Numbered from the stretch's first letter, positions 1-8,140 are shown. The stretch: DNA of 64,000 bases from Paracoccus yeei ATCC BAA-599 (GCF_000622145.1 NZ_KK211404.1:1-64000); one strand, 5' to 3'. Notes: generated by a model not told the origin, from the letters alone. Translations and numbers: made by a program.

Positions 1-136
1 GTAGCTGGCTGAAGAACGCCAGCACCTGGTCCCGCCGAAGCTTCTTGCGCAGCACCGCTCGCCCAGAAGCGTCGGCCCCGTGAAGCTGAAACACATGCTT
101 CGCAAGATCGAGCCCGATCGTGGTAATCTCCGACAT
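1..136 (-). CDS. IS110-family transposase, N-terminal fragment (cut by window edge)
   Basis: Reading leftwards from an ATG at 136, the frame encodes MSEITTIGLDLAKHVFQLHG and continues to the window edge, 45 codons in all. The GLDLAKHVF segment with its early Asp is typical of the RuvC-like DEDD catalytic domain that begins IS110/IS1111-family transposases. These enzymes move circular IS intermediates and usually lack ordinary terminal inverted repeats. Only the first part of the gene is visible, so intactness cannot be judged. The element lies just downstream of pheT. Confidence 0.85.
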   Translation of the reverse strand, partial: MSEITTIGLDLAKHVFQLHGADASGRAVLRKKLRRDQVLAFFSQL

Positions 137-341
137 GACCTCTCCCCTCTGTGGATCGTCCCAGACCCACCCTGGCACAGCGAAGCCGTCGGGGGGGCGG
201 TCACATCATCAGAGCCATATGCAGGGTAAATCTCTGTTCGGTCCGTTCTTTCGCCTACGTTTCGACCGGACTATCCGGTCACGCGACTTCCGCCGGAGGG
301 TTTTCCTGACTCGACCTAGAGCCAAACAGAGCTGAGAATGC
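137..341. mobile_element. Probable non-coding end of the IS110-type element
   Basis: The stretch upstream of the transposase start has no convincing gene. It includes a G-rich run followed by GGTCACATCATCAGAGCC, a sequence style I associate with ends of IS1111-type elements. The exact IS boundary cannot be set because the other end is outside the window and this family often makes no obvious target duplication. Confidence 0.4.
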
Positions 342-367
342 GAAAGCGGCCACTCTTGGCCGCTTTC
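342..367. terminator. Perfect 11-bp hairpin downstream of pheT
   Basis: GAAAGCGGCCA and TGGCCGCTTTC form an 11-bp perfect stem closing a 4-nt loop. It lies about 50 bp past the pheT stop codon, between pheT and the IS. No long T-run follows on either strand. It may be a bidirectional terminator for pheT or belong to the IS boundary. Confidence 0.5.
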
Positions 368-413
368 ATCTGTTAAATACAATCAAGAGCAGATTAGGCA
401 TCGCCTCGGCAGC

Positions 414-2801
414 CTAGCCCCGCAGCACGCCCCCGGTGGCCTTGCCGACCTTTTCGACGATCTTCGCCGAAACCGCCTCGATCTCGGCGTCGGTCAGGGT
501 CTTGTCCCTGGGTTGCAGGCGGGCGGTGATGGCGATGGACTTGCGGCCGTCCTCCAGCCCGGTGAACTGGTCGAACACCGTCACCCGCTCGATCAGCGCC
601 TTGTCGGCGCCGGCGGCGGCGTTGACCAGGGCCAGCGCCTCGACCTGCGGATCGACGACAAAGGCAAAGTCGCGCTCGACCGCCTGCAGGTCCGACAGCG
701 CCAGCGCCGGGCGCGAGGGCGATTTCACCTTGGGCAGCGGCACCGCCGCGATGCGCAGGGTAAAGCCCACCGCCGCGCCCTTGATCCCGAAATGGCGCAG
801 CACGCGCGGGTGGATCTCGCCGAAGGTCGCCAGCGTGTTCGGGCCCAGCGCGATGTTGCCCGCCCGGCCGGGGTGCCACCAGCCGTCCAGCCTGCGGTTG
901 ATCTGCGCTTTCGCCGGCGCGCCGATCTGGGCCAGCACCGCCTCGGCATCGGCCTTGGCGTCATAGATGTCCACCTTGCGGCGCGAGGCGAAGGGATCGC
1001 GCGGCGCGGTATGGCCGACCATGATCGCGGTCAGGTGCAGGTCCTGCTCTCCGGGCTCGCCGCCGCTGAACACCGGCCCGCATTCGAACAGCGCCAGGTC
1101 CATGAAGCCGCGCGCCTGGTTGCGCGCCGCCGCCGCCAGCAGGCCGGGCAGCAGGTCGGGGCGCATATGCGTCATCTCGCTGCTGATCGGGTTCTCGATC
1201 CGTACCGCATCGGACCCGCCGCCGAACAGCGCCGCCGCGGCCTGGTCGATGAAGCTGTAGGTGACGCATTCGTTATAGCCCAAGGCCGCCGCCATGCGCC
1301 GCGCCGCCGATTCCCGGCGCTGCAAGGGGGTCAGCACCGGGGCCGGCACGCCCGCCTGCGGGCGCGGCAGGGGCTGGCCCTGCAAGCCGCTCAGGCTGGC
1401 GATGCGCGCCACCTCCTCGACCAGATCGGCCGCGCCCTGCACGTCGGGACGCCAGCTCGGGACGAAGGCTTGCTGGCCCTCCAGGCGGAAGCCCAGCGCC
1501 TCCAGCGTGGCGCGCTGCCTGTCCTCGGGGATTTCCATGCCGACCAGGCTGGACACCTTGGCCGGGTCCAGCGGATAGCTGCGCGTCGTGTCGGGGATGG
1601 CGCCCGCCGTCACCACCTGCGACGCCTCGCCGCCGCACAGGTCCAGGATCATCCGCGTTGCCAGCTCCAGGCCCTTCTGGGTGAAGGCCGGGTCCGCACC
1701 GCGCTCGAAGCGATAGCGCGCGTCCGAGGTGATCTTCAGCGCTCGGCCGGCGGTAGCAATGGCGATCGGGTCCCAATAGGCGCTTTCCAGGAAGACCTCG
1801 GTGGTCTCCTCGGAACAGCCCGAAAGCTCGCCGCCCATGATGCCGGCAATGCTTTCCGGGCCTTGCTCGTCGGCGATCACCATGGTGCCGGGGGCAAAGG
1901 CATAGGTCTTGCCGTCCAGCGCCAGCAACTCCTCGCCCTCATGCGACGGGCGCACCACCAGGTCGCCCCGGACCTTGGCCGCGTCAAAGACATGCAGCGG
2001 CCGGTTCAGGTCGAAGATGAAGAAGTTCGTGATGTCGACCAGCGCATTGATCGGCCGCAGTCCGATGGCGGTCAGCCGCTTTTGCAGCCAGTCGGGCGAC
2101 GGGCCGTTCCTGACGCCCCGGATCAGCCGGCCGCTGAAGAACGGCGCCTTGTCCGCCACCTCGGGCGCGATGCGGATCCCGATGGGCGAGGCGAAGCCGC
2201 CCGGCACCGTGACCTCGGGAACGGGCTTCAGCGTGCCCAGGCCCCGCGCGGCCAGATCGCGGGCGATGCCATGCACGCCCAGCGCGTCGGGGCGGTTCGG
2301 GGTGATCTTGATCTCGATGACCGGATCGACCGCTTCGGGACGGTTCGCCGCCAGCCAGTCGACGAATTTCTCGCCGACCTCGCCCGAAGGCAGCTCGATG
2401 ATGCCATTGTGCTCGTCCGACAGTTCCAGTTCGCGTTCCGAGGCCATCATGCCATGGCTCTCGACGCCGCGGATCTTGCCCACGCCCAGCGTGGTGTCGA
2501 TGCCGGGAACATAGTCGCCGGGCTTGGCCAGGACCACGGTGATGCCGGCCCGCGCATTCGGGGCACCGCAGACGATCTGTTTCTCGCCCTCGTCCGTCAT
2601 GACCTTGCAGACCCGCAGCCGGTCGGCGTCCGGGTGCTGCACCGCCTCGATCACGCGCGCGATGGTGAAGGGGGCAAGTTTCGCGGCCGGGTCCGTCACC
2701 CCCTCGACCTCAAGGCCCAGGTCGGTCAGCGCCTCGGTGATCTCGTCCAGCGTGGCGGTGGTCTCGAGATGCTCCTTCAGCCAGGAGAGGGTGAATTTCA
2801 T
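414..2801 (-). CDS. pheT: Phenylalanine-tRNA ligase beta subunit
   Basis: This 795-residue protein has the full bacterial PheT length. It makes the alpha2-beta2 enzyme with PheS that charges tRNA-Phe in the cytoplasm. The start MKFTLSWLKEHLE is characteristic. It is followed by the tRNA-binding OB-fold (about residues 40-150), the B3/B4 editing region, the B5 domain and core, and a C-terminal FDX-ACB anticodon-binding domain rich in the usual RDFAFV and FTG motifs. pheS is not adjacent: it lies about 1.7 kb upstream on the same strand, with three opposite-strand genes between. A separate promoter for pheT is therefore likely. Confidence 0.97.
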   Translation of the reverse strand: MKFTLSWLKEHLETTATLDEITEALTDLGLEVEGVTDPAAKLAPFTIARVIEAVQHPDADRLRVCKVMTDEGEKQIVCGAPNARAGITVVLAKPGDYVPGIDTTLGVGKIRGVESHGMMASERELELSDEHNGIIELPSGEVGEKFVDWLAANRPEAVDPVIEIKITPNRPDALGVHGIARDLAARGLGTLKPVPEVTVPGGFASPIGIRIAPEVADKAPFFSGRLIRGVRNGPSPDWLQKRLTAIGLRPINALVDITNFFIFDLNRPLHVFDAAKVRGDLVVRPSHEGEELLALDGKTYAFAPGTMVIADEQGPESIAGIMGGELSGCSEETTEVFLESAYWDPIAIATAGRALKITSDARYRFERGADPAFTQKGLELATRMILDLCGGEASQVVTAGAIPDTTRSYPLDPAKVSSLVGMEIPEDRQRATLEALGFRLEGQQAFVPSWRPDVQGAADLVEEVARIASLSGLQGQPLPRPQAGVPAPVLTPLQRRESAARRMAAALGYNECVTYSFIDQAAAALFGGGSDAVRIENPISSEMTHMRPDLLPGLLAAAARNQARGFMDLALFECGPVFSGGEPGEQDLHLTAIMVGHTAPRDPFASRRKVDIYDAKADAEAVLAQIGAPAKAQINRRLDGWWHPGRAGNIALGPNTLATFGEIHPRVLRHFGIKGAAVGFTLRIAAVPLPKVKSPSRPALALSDLQAVERDFAFVVDPQVEALALVNAAAGADKALIERVTVFDQFTGLEDGRKSIAITARLQPRDKTLTDAEIEAVSAKIVEKVGKATGGVLRG

Positions 2802-2883
2802 TGCGGCGGCTCCGTCGGGTTCGGGCGGTCCATGGGGATCGGCAGGTTCGGGCTCCCTTAGCGCATGGCGCGGCGGAATGGTA

Positions 2884-2901
2884 GGGGCGCGCGGGCGCCC
2901 C
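2884..2901. repeat. GC-rich hairpin before TGTAC array A
   Basis: GGGGCGC and GCGCCCC form a 7-bp stem with a 4-nt loop in the gap between the divergent pheT and the first TM2 gene. It has no T-tract. It sits just upstream of the TGTAC array and may be part of the same intergenic element or only a GC-rich spacer. Confidence 0.35.
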
Positions 2902-2912
2902 CCCCTCCCCCG

Positions 2913-2963
2913 GTCCGACGGCCGGTGTACGGCCTGTGTACGCGCGGTGTACGCCCGTCACGG
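2913..2963 (+). repeat. TGTAC array A: three TGTAC cores at 11-bp spacing
   Basis: TGTAC occurs at 2926, 2937 and 2948, exactly 11 bp apart. The array is preceded by GTCCGACG and followed by GTCACGG. A second copy at 26643-26693 matches at 45 of 51 positions, with every landmark at the same offset; a third, weaker copy lies near 38.8 kb on the other strand. One helical turn between identical cores suggests cooperative protein binding on one face of the DNA. This copy lies directly upstream of a plausible promoter for the first TM2 gene. Confidence 0.8.
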
Positions 2964-2971
2964 CCCGGCGC

Positions 2972-2999
2972 TTGCAGGAAACCCGGCGCGCCCTATATG
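2972..2999 (+). promoter_or_regulatory. Candidate promoter of the first TM2 gene
   Basis: TTGCAG (2972-2977) and TATATG (2994-2999) are separated by 16 bp, about 30 bp before the start codon and 9 bp after TGTAC array A. The pair resembles sigma-70-type promoters of Rhodobacteraceae. Confidence 0.45.
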
Positions 3000-3029
3000 T
3001 AAGGGACATTAACATGGGCAAGGGAGCCA

Positions 3030-3341
3030 ATGGACACGCAACGCGAGATGCTGATCGAACAACGGGTCGCCAATGACGCGAAATCCCCCCTGGTCGCCTA
3101 TCTGCTGGCGATCCTGCTGTGGGGTTTCGGCGCACACCGGATGTATCTCGGCCGCTGGGTCAGCGGTCTGATCATGCTGGCGATGTCGGGCCTGGGCTGG
3201 CTGACCGCGCCCATCCTGATCGGCTGGCCGCTCCTGGGCCTGGTCTGGGTCTGGGCGGTGATCGACCTGTTCCTGATCCCCGGCATGATCCAGGAGGACA
3301 AGGACGAGATCCGCCGCAGGCTCGGCTCGGGCCTGTACTGA
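3030..3341 (+). CDS. TM2 domain membrane protein (copy 1)
   Basis: A 103-residue protein with a TM2 domain: a polar N-terminus, two predicted membrane helices (about residues 24-42 and 45-80), the GAHRMYLGR turn motif that defines the family, and the tail IDLFLIPGM. TM2 proteins have no settled biochemical role in bacteria. The start is supported by AAGGGAG just before the ATG. A paralogue at 4082-4408 shares the MLIEQR, AKSPL and DLFLIPGM blocks. The two copies flank an AmiS/UreI-type channel gene, and all three interrupt pheST. Confidence 0.85.
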   Translation: MDTQREMLIEQRVANDAKSPLVAYLLAILLWGFGAHRMYLGRWVSGLIMLAMSGLGWLTAPILIGWPLLGLVWVWAVIDLFLIPGMIQEDKDEIRRRLGSGLY

Positions 3342-3464
3342 TCCCGCATAACCTGCGGCGATTGCATCGATTTTCCTGATGCTGATTATCCGCGCCGGCC
3401 CATGGCGCCGGGGCGGTGGCCCGGCTAGAGCCTCGCCCAGCCTTCCGGCTGCGATGGGGGAAAC

Positions 3465-3977
3465 ATGCTGACCGGCTTCGTTCTGTTCTATGTGGGCGCC
3501 GTCCTGGTCATCAACGGGCTGTGGCTTCTGGACCGGATCGACGGGCGCGAGATCGTCGTCATCAACATCGTCACCGCGCTGGTCTCCGGCGCCGTGGTGC
3601 TGCACGACGCCTTCGGCCCTAAGGCCGACGCCGAGTCCATCCGCAACGCCACGCTGTCGCTGCTGTTCTGCACGACCTACCTGTGGGTCGCCTGGAACCG
3701 CCTCTCGGGCGCCGACGGCCGCGGCCTGGGCTGGTTCAGCCTGTTCGTGGCCGTAACAGCCCTGCCGGTTTCCGTGCTGGCCTTCCGCGACGCCCTGAAC
3801 ACCGGCGAAACCTGGATGGCCGCGAACTGGCTCGCCTGGGCGGGGCTGTGGTTCCTGTATTTCCTGATGCTTGCGCTGCGCTATCCGGTCACGCGGCAGG
3901 CCGGCTGGGTCACACTGCTGGCGGGGGTGTTTACCGGCTGGCTGCCGGGGTTTCTGATGATCCAGGGGGCATTGTGA
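3465..3977 (+). CDS. AmiS/UreI-family urea or amide channel
   Basis: A 170-residue, almost entirely hydrophobic protein with six to seven predicted helices. It opens MLTGFVLFYVGAVLVINGLW, and the YVGAVL..NG..L segment is the hallmark of the AmiS/UreI family. Characterised members are proton-gated urea channels (UreI) or amide transporters (AmiS). No urease or amidase gene is adjacent here, so the substrate is inferred only from the family. A urea ABC transporter is encoded 23 kb away, which makes urea a reasonable guess. GGGGGA precedes the ATG. Confidence 0.85.
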   Translation: MLTGFVLFYVGAVLVINGLWLLDRIDGREIVVINIVTALVSGAVVLHDAFGPKADAESIRNATLSLLFCTTYLWVAWNRLSGADGRGLGWFSLFVAVTALPVSVLAFRDALNTGETWMAANWLAWAGLWFLYFLMLALRYPVTRQAGWVTLLAGVFTGWLPGFLMIQGAL

Positions 3978-4081
3978 GGGGGCGGTCGACCGACCGTTAA
4001 CCACAAACCCGATCAGCCGTTTTGCGCTGGGACGGCAGGGGCTATTTTCAGGGATATTGTTTCTTTACACGGATTCCGGTC

Positions 4082-4408
4082 ATGGCCCTTGATACCCACC
4101 AACAGATGCTGATCGAACAACGCATCAGCAATGAGGCGAAATCCCCGCTTCTTGCCTATCTTCTGCTGATCTTCGTGGGCGGCCTTGGCATTCACCGCTT
4201 CTATCTGGGGCGCACCGGCTCGGGCGTTGCCATGTTGCTGCTGCTGATCCTGGGCGCCGTCACCCTTCCGATCGGCGTGGGCCTGATCCTGCTGCTGGCC
4301 CTGGGCATCTGGATGCTGGCCGATCTGTTCCTGATCCCCGGCATGGTCAACCAGCAGCGCGACCTGCTGCGCCAAAGCCTGCGCAGCGAGTTTGCAGCGA
4401 ACGCCTGA
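4082..4408 (+). CDS. TM2 domain membrane protein (copy 2)
   Basis: A 108-residue TM2 protein starting MALDTHQQMLIEQR. The frame is open from 4022, but the ATG at 4082 aligns with the start of the paralogue at 3030 and is preferred. Two membrane helices, the GIHRFYLGR motif and DLFLIPGM are present. Similarity to copy 1 is strongest in the N-terminal cytosolic segment and the C-terminal tail, which suggests tandem duplication before or after the AmiS-type gene came to lie between them. The biochemical role is unknown. Confidence 0.83.
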   Translation: MALDTHQQMLIEQRISNEAKSPLLAYLLLIFVGGLGIHRFYLGRTGSGVAMLLLLILGAVTLPIGVGLILLLALGIWMLADLFLIPGMVNQQRDLLRQSLRSEFAANA

Positions 4409-4459
4409 GGCTGCACCAAGGTCGGATGTGCCTGACCACGCACAGGCCAGACACAAGGG

Positions 4460-4532
4460 CCCGAGTTTCTTTCGTGCCGAAATATCCCGGGGGGGAGAGG
4501 AGCGTCAGCGACGAGGGGGGCAGAGCCCCCCC
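4460..4532 (-). repeat. Composite ATATTTC element with two hairpins
   Basis: On the minus strand CCCGGG and CTCGGG pair (one G-T pair) around the 20-nt loop ATATTTCGGCACGAAAGAAA. A second GC hairpin, GGGGGGC-AGA-GCCCCCC, lies at 4515-4531 toward pheS. The loop matches the element at 26149-26182 at 17 of 20 positions while the stem bases differ but still pair. The element sits between the convergent second TM2 gene and pheS, so it may also help end transcription. Confidence 0.65.
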
Positions 4533-4534
4533 GA

Positions 4535-5617
4535 TCACCGCGACAACCCGCCCGCCACGCTCGGCACATCCCCCGCCGCAAAGCCGTAGTGCTTCAGCCA
4601 CCGCAGATCGCTCTCAAAGAACGCCCGCAAATCCGGGATCCCGTATTTCAGCATGGCGATCCGGTCGATGCCCATGCCAAAGGCAAAGCCCTGCCACTGG
4701 TCCGGGTCGATCCCGCCCGCGGCCAGCACCTTGGGGTGCACCATGCCCGAGCCCAGGATCTCCAGCCAGGAATTCCCCTGCCCCAGCGTCAGCTTGCCGC
4801 CCTCCCAGGAACAGCGGATGTCGACCTCGGCCGACGGTTCGGTGAAGGGGAAATGGCTGGCGCGAAAGCGCAGCTCGACCTCGTCCAGTTCAAAGAAGGC
4901 GCGGCAGAATTCCTCCAGCGTCCATTTCAGGTTCGCCATGGAAATGTCGCGGCCGAGCGCCAGCCCCTCGACCTGGTGGAACATCGGCGCATGGGTCTGG
5001 TCCATGTCCATGCGATAGACCCGACCGGGGGCGATCACCCGGATCGGCGCGCCGGTCGCCTGCATCGCCCGGATCTGCACCGGCGAGGTATGCGTGCGCA
5101 AGACATGCGGCGGGCGCGGGTCGCCCTCGGCCCGGGCCATGAAGAAGGTGTCGTGCTCCTGCCGGGCCGGATGTTCGGGCGGGATGTTCAGCGCGTCGAA
5201 GTTGAACCAGTCGGATTCGATCTGCGGCCCCTCGGCCACGCGAAAGCCCATGTCGGCAAAGATAGCGGTGACCTCCTCGGTCACCTGGCTGACGGGATGG
5301 ATGGTGCCCTGCGGACGCGGCCGGCCGGGCAGGGTCACGTCCAGCCATTCCTCGCGCAGCCGGGCGTCCAGCGCCGCATCCTCCAGCCCCTGCTTGCGGG
5401 CGCGCAGCGCGGCATCGACCTCGTCCTTCAGGCGGTTCAGCGCGGCGCCGCGGGTCTGGCGCTCTTCGGGCGTCATGCGGCCCAGTTCCTTCATCATGCC
5501 GCTGATCTCGCCCTTCTTGCCCAGGGCGGCCAGCCGCACCTGTTCCAGTGCGTCGCTGTCGGCGGCGCCGGAAATGCGGTCAAGATAGGTCTGGCGAAGG
5601 CTGGTCAGGTCGGACAT
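4535..5617 (-). CDS. pheS: Phenylalanine-tRNA ligase alpha subunit
   Basis: A 360-residue catalytic alpha subunit with the usual N-terminal coiled-coil (about residues 1-85) and a class II synthetase core. The [11 protein letters not shown] stretch, the [12 protein letters not shown] block (motif 2 region) and the C-terminal [11 protein letters not shown] segment (motif 3) are all present. It pairs with PheT to charge tRNA-Phe. AAGGA precedes the ATG. The gene ends beside the composite repeat rather than running into pheT, which is unusual because pheST are normally co-transcribed. Confidence 0.97.
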   Translation of the reverse strand: MSDLTSLRQTYLDRISGAADSDALEQVRLAALGKKGEISGMMKELGRMTPEERQTRGAALNRLKDEVDAALRARKQGLEDAALDARLREEWLDVTLPGRPRPQGTIHPVSQVTEEVTAIFADMGFRVAEGPQIESDWFNFDALNIPPEHPARQEHDTFFMARAEGDPRPPHVLRTHTSPVQIRAMQATGAPIRVIAPGRVYRMDMDQTHAPMFHQVEGLALGRDISMANLKWTLEEFCRAFFELDEVELRFRASHFPFTEPSAEVDIRCSWEGGKLTLGQGNSWLEILGSGMVHPKVLAAGGIDPDQWQGFAFGMGIDRIAMLKYGIPDLRAFFESDLRWLKHYGFAAGDVPSVAGGLSR

Positions 5618-5663
5618 GGCAGGCTTTCCTTGCGGTTCCGCCGCCGATTAGCACGGCCGGAGA

Positions 5664-6020
5664 TCAGGGAAAAGCCTGGCGGGACAGGGTTTCGCGGACC
5701 AGCTCGGCAGGGCGGCACAAACGCACCCCGCCGGGACCGCAGACGAAGGGACGTTCGACCAGGACGGGGTTCTCGACCATGGCGGCCAGGATCGCCTCGT
5801 CACCGGCATCGGGCAGGCCGCGCTCGGCCGCGTCGGTGCCCTTGACGCGCAGCGCCCCGCGCGGGGTCACGCCGGCGGCGGCGAACAGGCCCAGCAACTG
5901 GGCGCGGGTCCAGCCCTCGCGGACATAGTCGATGACCAGGGGTTCGAACCCCGCATCGCGGATCATCTGCAGGACCTTGCGCGAGGTCGAGCAGTTCGGC
6001 TTGTGATGGATGACGATCAT
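5664..6020 (-). CDS. ArsC/Spx-fold glutaredoxin-like reductase (arsenate reductase family)
   Basis: A 118-residue protein starting MIVIHHKPNCSTSRKVLQ. Cys10 in the NCSTSR motif matches the catalytic cysteine of glutaredoxin-dependent ArsC arsenate reductases, and the VERPFV block is the usual conserved C-terminal part. The frame extends 23 codons upstream, but the ATG at 6020 gives the normal family start. No arsR, arsB or other arsenic gene is near. The protein could equally be a YfgD-type member without a proven arsenate role. It lies 46 bp downstream of pheS's start, pointing the same way. Confidence 0.8.
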   Translation of the reverse strand: MIVIHHKPNCSTSRKVLQMIRDAGFEPLVIDYVREGWTRAQLLGLFAAAGVTPRGALRVKGTDAAERGLPDAGDEAILAAMVENPVLVERPFVCGPGGVRLCRPAELVRETLSRQAFP

Positions 6021-6051
6021 GGCCGCGACCTTAGCGCCCCGCACGCCGGGA

Positions 6052-7398
6052 TCAAGCCCGCGCGCGAACCGACAGCCACAGCCCGCCATGCGGGCGCAGC
6101 GTCAGGATCATGCGCGGCTGCGGCTGGCGGGCGGTCAGGTCGAACCGCAGCCGGGCGACCAGCGTGGCCAGGATGATCACCGCCTCCTGCAGGGCAAAGC
6201 TCGCGCCGATGCAGATGCGGGGACCGGCGCCGAAGGGCAGGAAGGCAAAGCGGTCGCGCGTCACGCCGGGGGCAAAGCGGTCCGGGTCGAAGGCGTCGGG
6301 ATCGTCCCACAGCAGGTGGTGGCGATGCAGCGCATAGATCGGCAGCATCACCGTGTCCCCCGGCAGCACCTCGCGCCCGCCCAGGCTGTCGTGGATGCGG
6401 GCGGTGCGCGACAGGAACGCGGCCGGAGGGTAAAGCCGCAGCGCCTCGTCCACGATCTGGCGGACATAGGGCAGGCGCGGCAGGTCGACGGCCGTGGCGG
6501 CGCGATCCCCCAGCGCGGCCCGCGCCTCGGCGGCCGCCCGGTCCTGCACCGCCGGGTCGAAAGCCAGCAGGTAAAGCGCCCAGGCCAGCGTCAGGGCGGT
6601 CGTCTCGTGCCCCGCGACGATGAAGGTCAGCAGGTTGTCGCGCAGCTCGCCCGGGGTCATGCGGCGATGCGTCTCGGGATCCTCGCCCGCGCGCAGCAGA
6701 TCCAGCAGATCCGGCACCGGGCGCGGCCCCGACCGGGCGCGGGCGCGGATCGCATCGTCGGCCACCCGCTTCATCCGCCGCAGGTCGCCCCCCGACCGCA
6801 GCCGCCCCGGGCGCGGGATCCAGCCCGGCAGGCCCAGGATGTCCAGGACCGAGATCCGCGCCGTACTCTCGATATAGGCGTCGATGGCATGGTGCACCGC
6901 GTCGCGGTCGAAGCCCTCGTCGCCGGAAAAGGTCACGTCGGAAATCACCTCGAAGGTCGCGGCGACGGTTTCGGCGAACACGTCGACCGTGCCGCCAGCC
7001 GCTGCCGACAGCCGCCGGGCGCTCGCCTCGGCGGCGGCGGTCATCACTGGCGCCAGGGCCTCGACATGGCGCTGGGCAAAGGCCGGGGCGGCGGCGCGGC
7101 GTTGCCAGCGCCAATGCGCGCCCTCGGCCACGAACAGCGACTCGCCCACCGCCGGCTCAAGCAGCAGCTTGGTGACCAGCGACTTCGGGTAATCCTCGAC
7201 CCGGTCCTTCAGCACCACGCGCAGGGCGTCGGGGTCCATGACCATGTGCCAACGCTTGCCGACCTTGCCCGAGACCATGGGCTGGCGCACGGCGATCTCG
7301 GGGATCAGCTCCAGCACATTGCGCCGCGCGACCAGGGCGCTGCCGATCACGCCCAGGGGCTTGCGGTGCAGGGGAACGCGGGCTGGATAACGGCTCAT
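6052..7398 (-). CDS. Cytochrome P450
   Basis: A 448-residue soluble P450 starting MSRYPARVPLH. Heme-enzyme landmarks are clear: the I-helix AGHETT at 262-267 (oxygen activation), the E318-A-L-R321 motif of the K-helix, and FGAGPRICIG at 389-398 with the heme-ligating Cys396. The family hydroxylates or otherwise oxidises organic substrates using electrons from a ferredoxin or reductase partner. No redox partner or biosynthetic cluster is adjacent, so the substrate is unknown. The upstream reading frame adds 69 codons of low-complexity sequence that overlaps a repeat and is not credible. Confidence 0.93.
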   Translation of the reverse strand: MSRYPARVPLHRKPLGVIGSALVARRNVLELIPEIAVRQPMVSGKVGKRWHMVMDPDALRVVLKDRVEDYPKSLVTKLLLEPAVGESLFVAEGAHWRWQRRAAAPAFAQRHVEALAPVMTAAAEASARRLSAAAGGTVDVFAETVAATFEVISDVTFSGDEGFDRDAVHHAIDAYIESTARISVLDILGLPGWIPRPGRLRSGGDLRRMKRVADDAIRARARSGPRPVPDLLDLLRAGEDPETHRRMTPGELRDNLLTFIVAGHETTALTLAWALYLLAFDPAVQDRAAAEARAALGDRAATAVDLPRLPYVRQIVDEALRLYPPAAFLSRTARIHDSLGGREVLPGDTVMLPIYALHRHHLLWDDPDAFDPDRFAPGVTRDRFAFLPFGAGPRICIGASFALQEAVIILATLVARLRFDLTARQPQPRMILTLRPHGGLWLSVRARA

Positions 7399-7436
7399 GC
7401 CTTCAAAACCGCCGCGGCCTCGCCCGGTTCCTCGTG

Positions 7437-7500
7437 TTTTCACCGTTTCCCAAATACCCCCGGGGGTGCCGGGCCTGCCCGGCGCGGGGGCAGCGCCCCC
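7437..7500 (-). repeat. TATTTGG element with flanking GC hairpins
   Basis: On the minus strand GGGTATTTGGGAAACGGTG (within 7437-7459) matches the arms of the inverted repeat at 16677-16766. Next to it lie a GCCGGGC-CT-GCCCGGC hairpin (7468-7483) and a GGGGGC-AGC-GCCCCC hairpin (7486-7500). The whole block fills the gap between the P450 start and the rplT terminator. Confidence 0.6.
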
Positions 7501-7512
7501 CGAACGCAAAGC

Positions 7513-7541
7513 AAAAAACCCGCGCCGAGGCGCGGGTTTTT
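7513..7541 (-). terminator. Rho-independent terminator after rpmI-rplT
   Basis: An 8-bp GC stem CCCGCGCC/GGCGCGGG is flanked by six A and five T. In the minus direction it ends in a T-run 27 bp after the rplT stop codon, a classic intrinsic terminator. The symmetric A/T flanks mean it could work both ways. Confidence 0.85.
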
Positions 7542-7567
7542 CCGTATTCCTGCAAGCCTGCCGGCAA

Positions 7568-7927
7568 TCAGGCGGCGGCTTTCGCCTGCGCGACCACGGC
7601 GGCAAAGGCCTCGGGCTCGTGCACGGCCAGGTCGGCCAGGACCTTGCGGTCCACCTCGATCCCGGCTTTCGCCAGCGCGGCGATGAAGCGCGAATAGGTC
7701 ATCTCGGCATCGACGGCGCGGACGGCGGCGTTGATGCGCTGGATCCACAGAGCGCGGAAGTTGCGCTTGCGCGTCTTGCGGTCGCGGGTCGCGTACTGGT
7801 TGGCCTTGTCGACCGCCTGGGTCGCGGTGCGGAAGTTGCGCGACCGGTTGCCGTAATAGCCTTTCGCCGCGTCAAGAACCTTCTTGTGGCGGGCGTGGGT
7901 GACTTTACCCGATTTGACTCGTGCCAT
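7568..7927 (-). CDS. rplT: 50S ribosomal protein L20
   Basis: A 119-residue, highly basic protein starting [18 protein letters not shown] and containing [11 protein letters not shown] and [11 protein letters not shown], all diagnostic of L20. It binds 23S rRNA early in large-subunit assembly. It follows rpmI by 12 bp, the standard bacterial order. infC, often upstream of this pair, is not here. A strong hairpin terminator follows. Confidence 0.98.
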   Translation of the reverse strand: MARVKSGKVTHARHKKVLDAAKGYYGNRSRNFRTATQAVDKANQYATRDRKTRKRNFRALWIQRINAAVRAVDAEMTYSRFIAALAKAGIEVDRKVLADLAVHEPEAFAAVVAQAKAAA

Positions 7928-7939
7928 GTCCGGTTCTCC

Positions 7940-8140
7940 TTAGCGGTTATAGGGCATGTATTTCTTGACGATCTTCGCGTCCGCGTCGGACAGGATCATG
8001 GTCCCGGTCACGTCGCGGATGAATTTCGTCGAGCGCTTGATCATGCCGTGGCGCTTGCCGGCCGGACCAGCTTTCACTTTGCCCGAGGCCGTCATCGAGA
8101 ACCGCTTTTTCGCGGCCGATTTGGTCTTCATCTTCGGCAT
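7940..8140 (-). CDS. rpmI: 50S ribosomal protein L35
   Basis: A 66-residue basic protein [14 protein letters not shown] that ends VKKYMPYNR, the normal L35 size and ends. The frame runs further upstream, but the ATG at 8140 is preceded by AAGGAG and gives the canonical N-terminus. It is the first gene of a two-gene operon with rplT. Confidence 0.98.
   Translation of the reverse strand: MPKMKTKSAAKKRFSMTASGKVKAGPAGKRHGMIKRSTKFIRDVTGTMILSDADAKIVKKYMPYNR

Noticed and set aside
513-2861. 782-codon plus-strand frame opposite pheT
   Set aside because: Antisense shadow of a full-length, motif-complete PheT.
2913-2963. TGTAC array considered as a CRISPR fragment
   Set aside because: The repeat period is 11 bp with no unique spacers of normal length and no cas genes.
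5664-6020. Arsenic resistance operon
   Set aside because: Only an ArsC-fold protein is present; no arsR, acr3, arsB or arsH neighbours.
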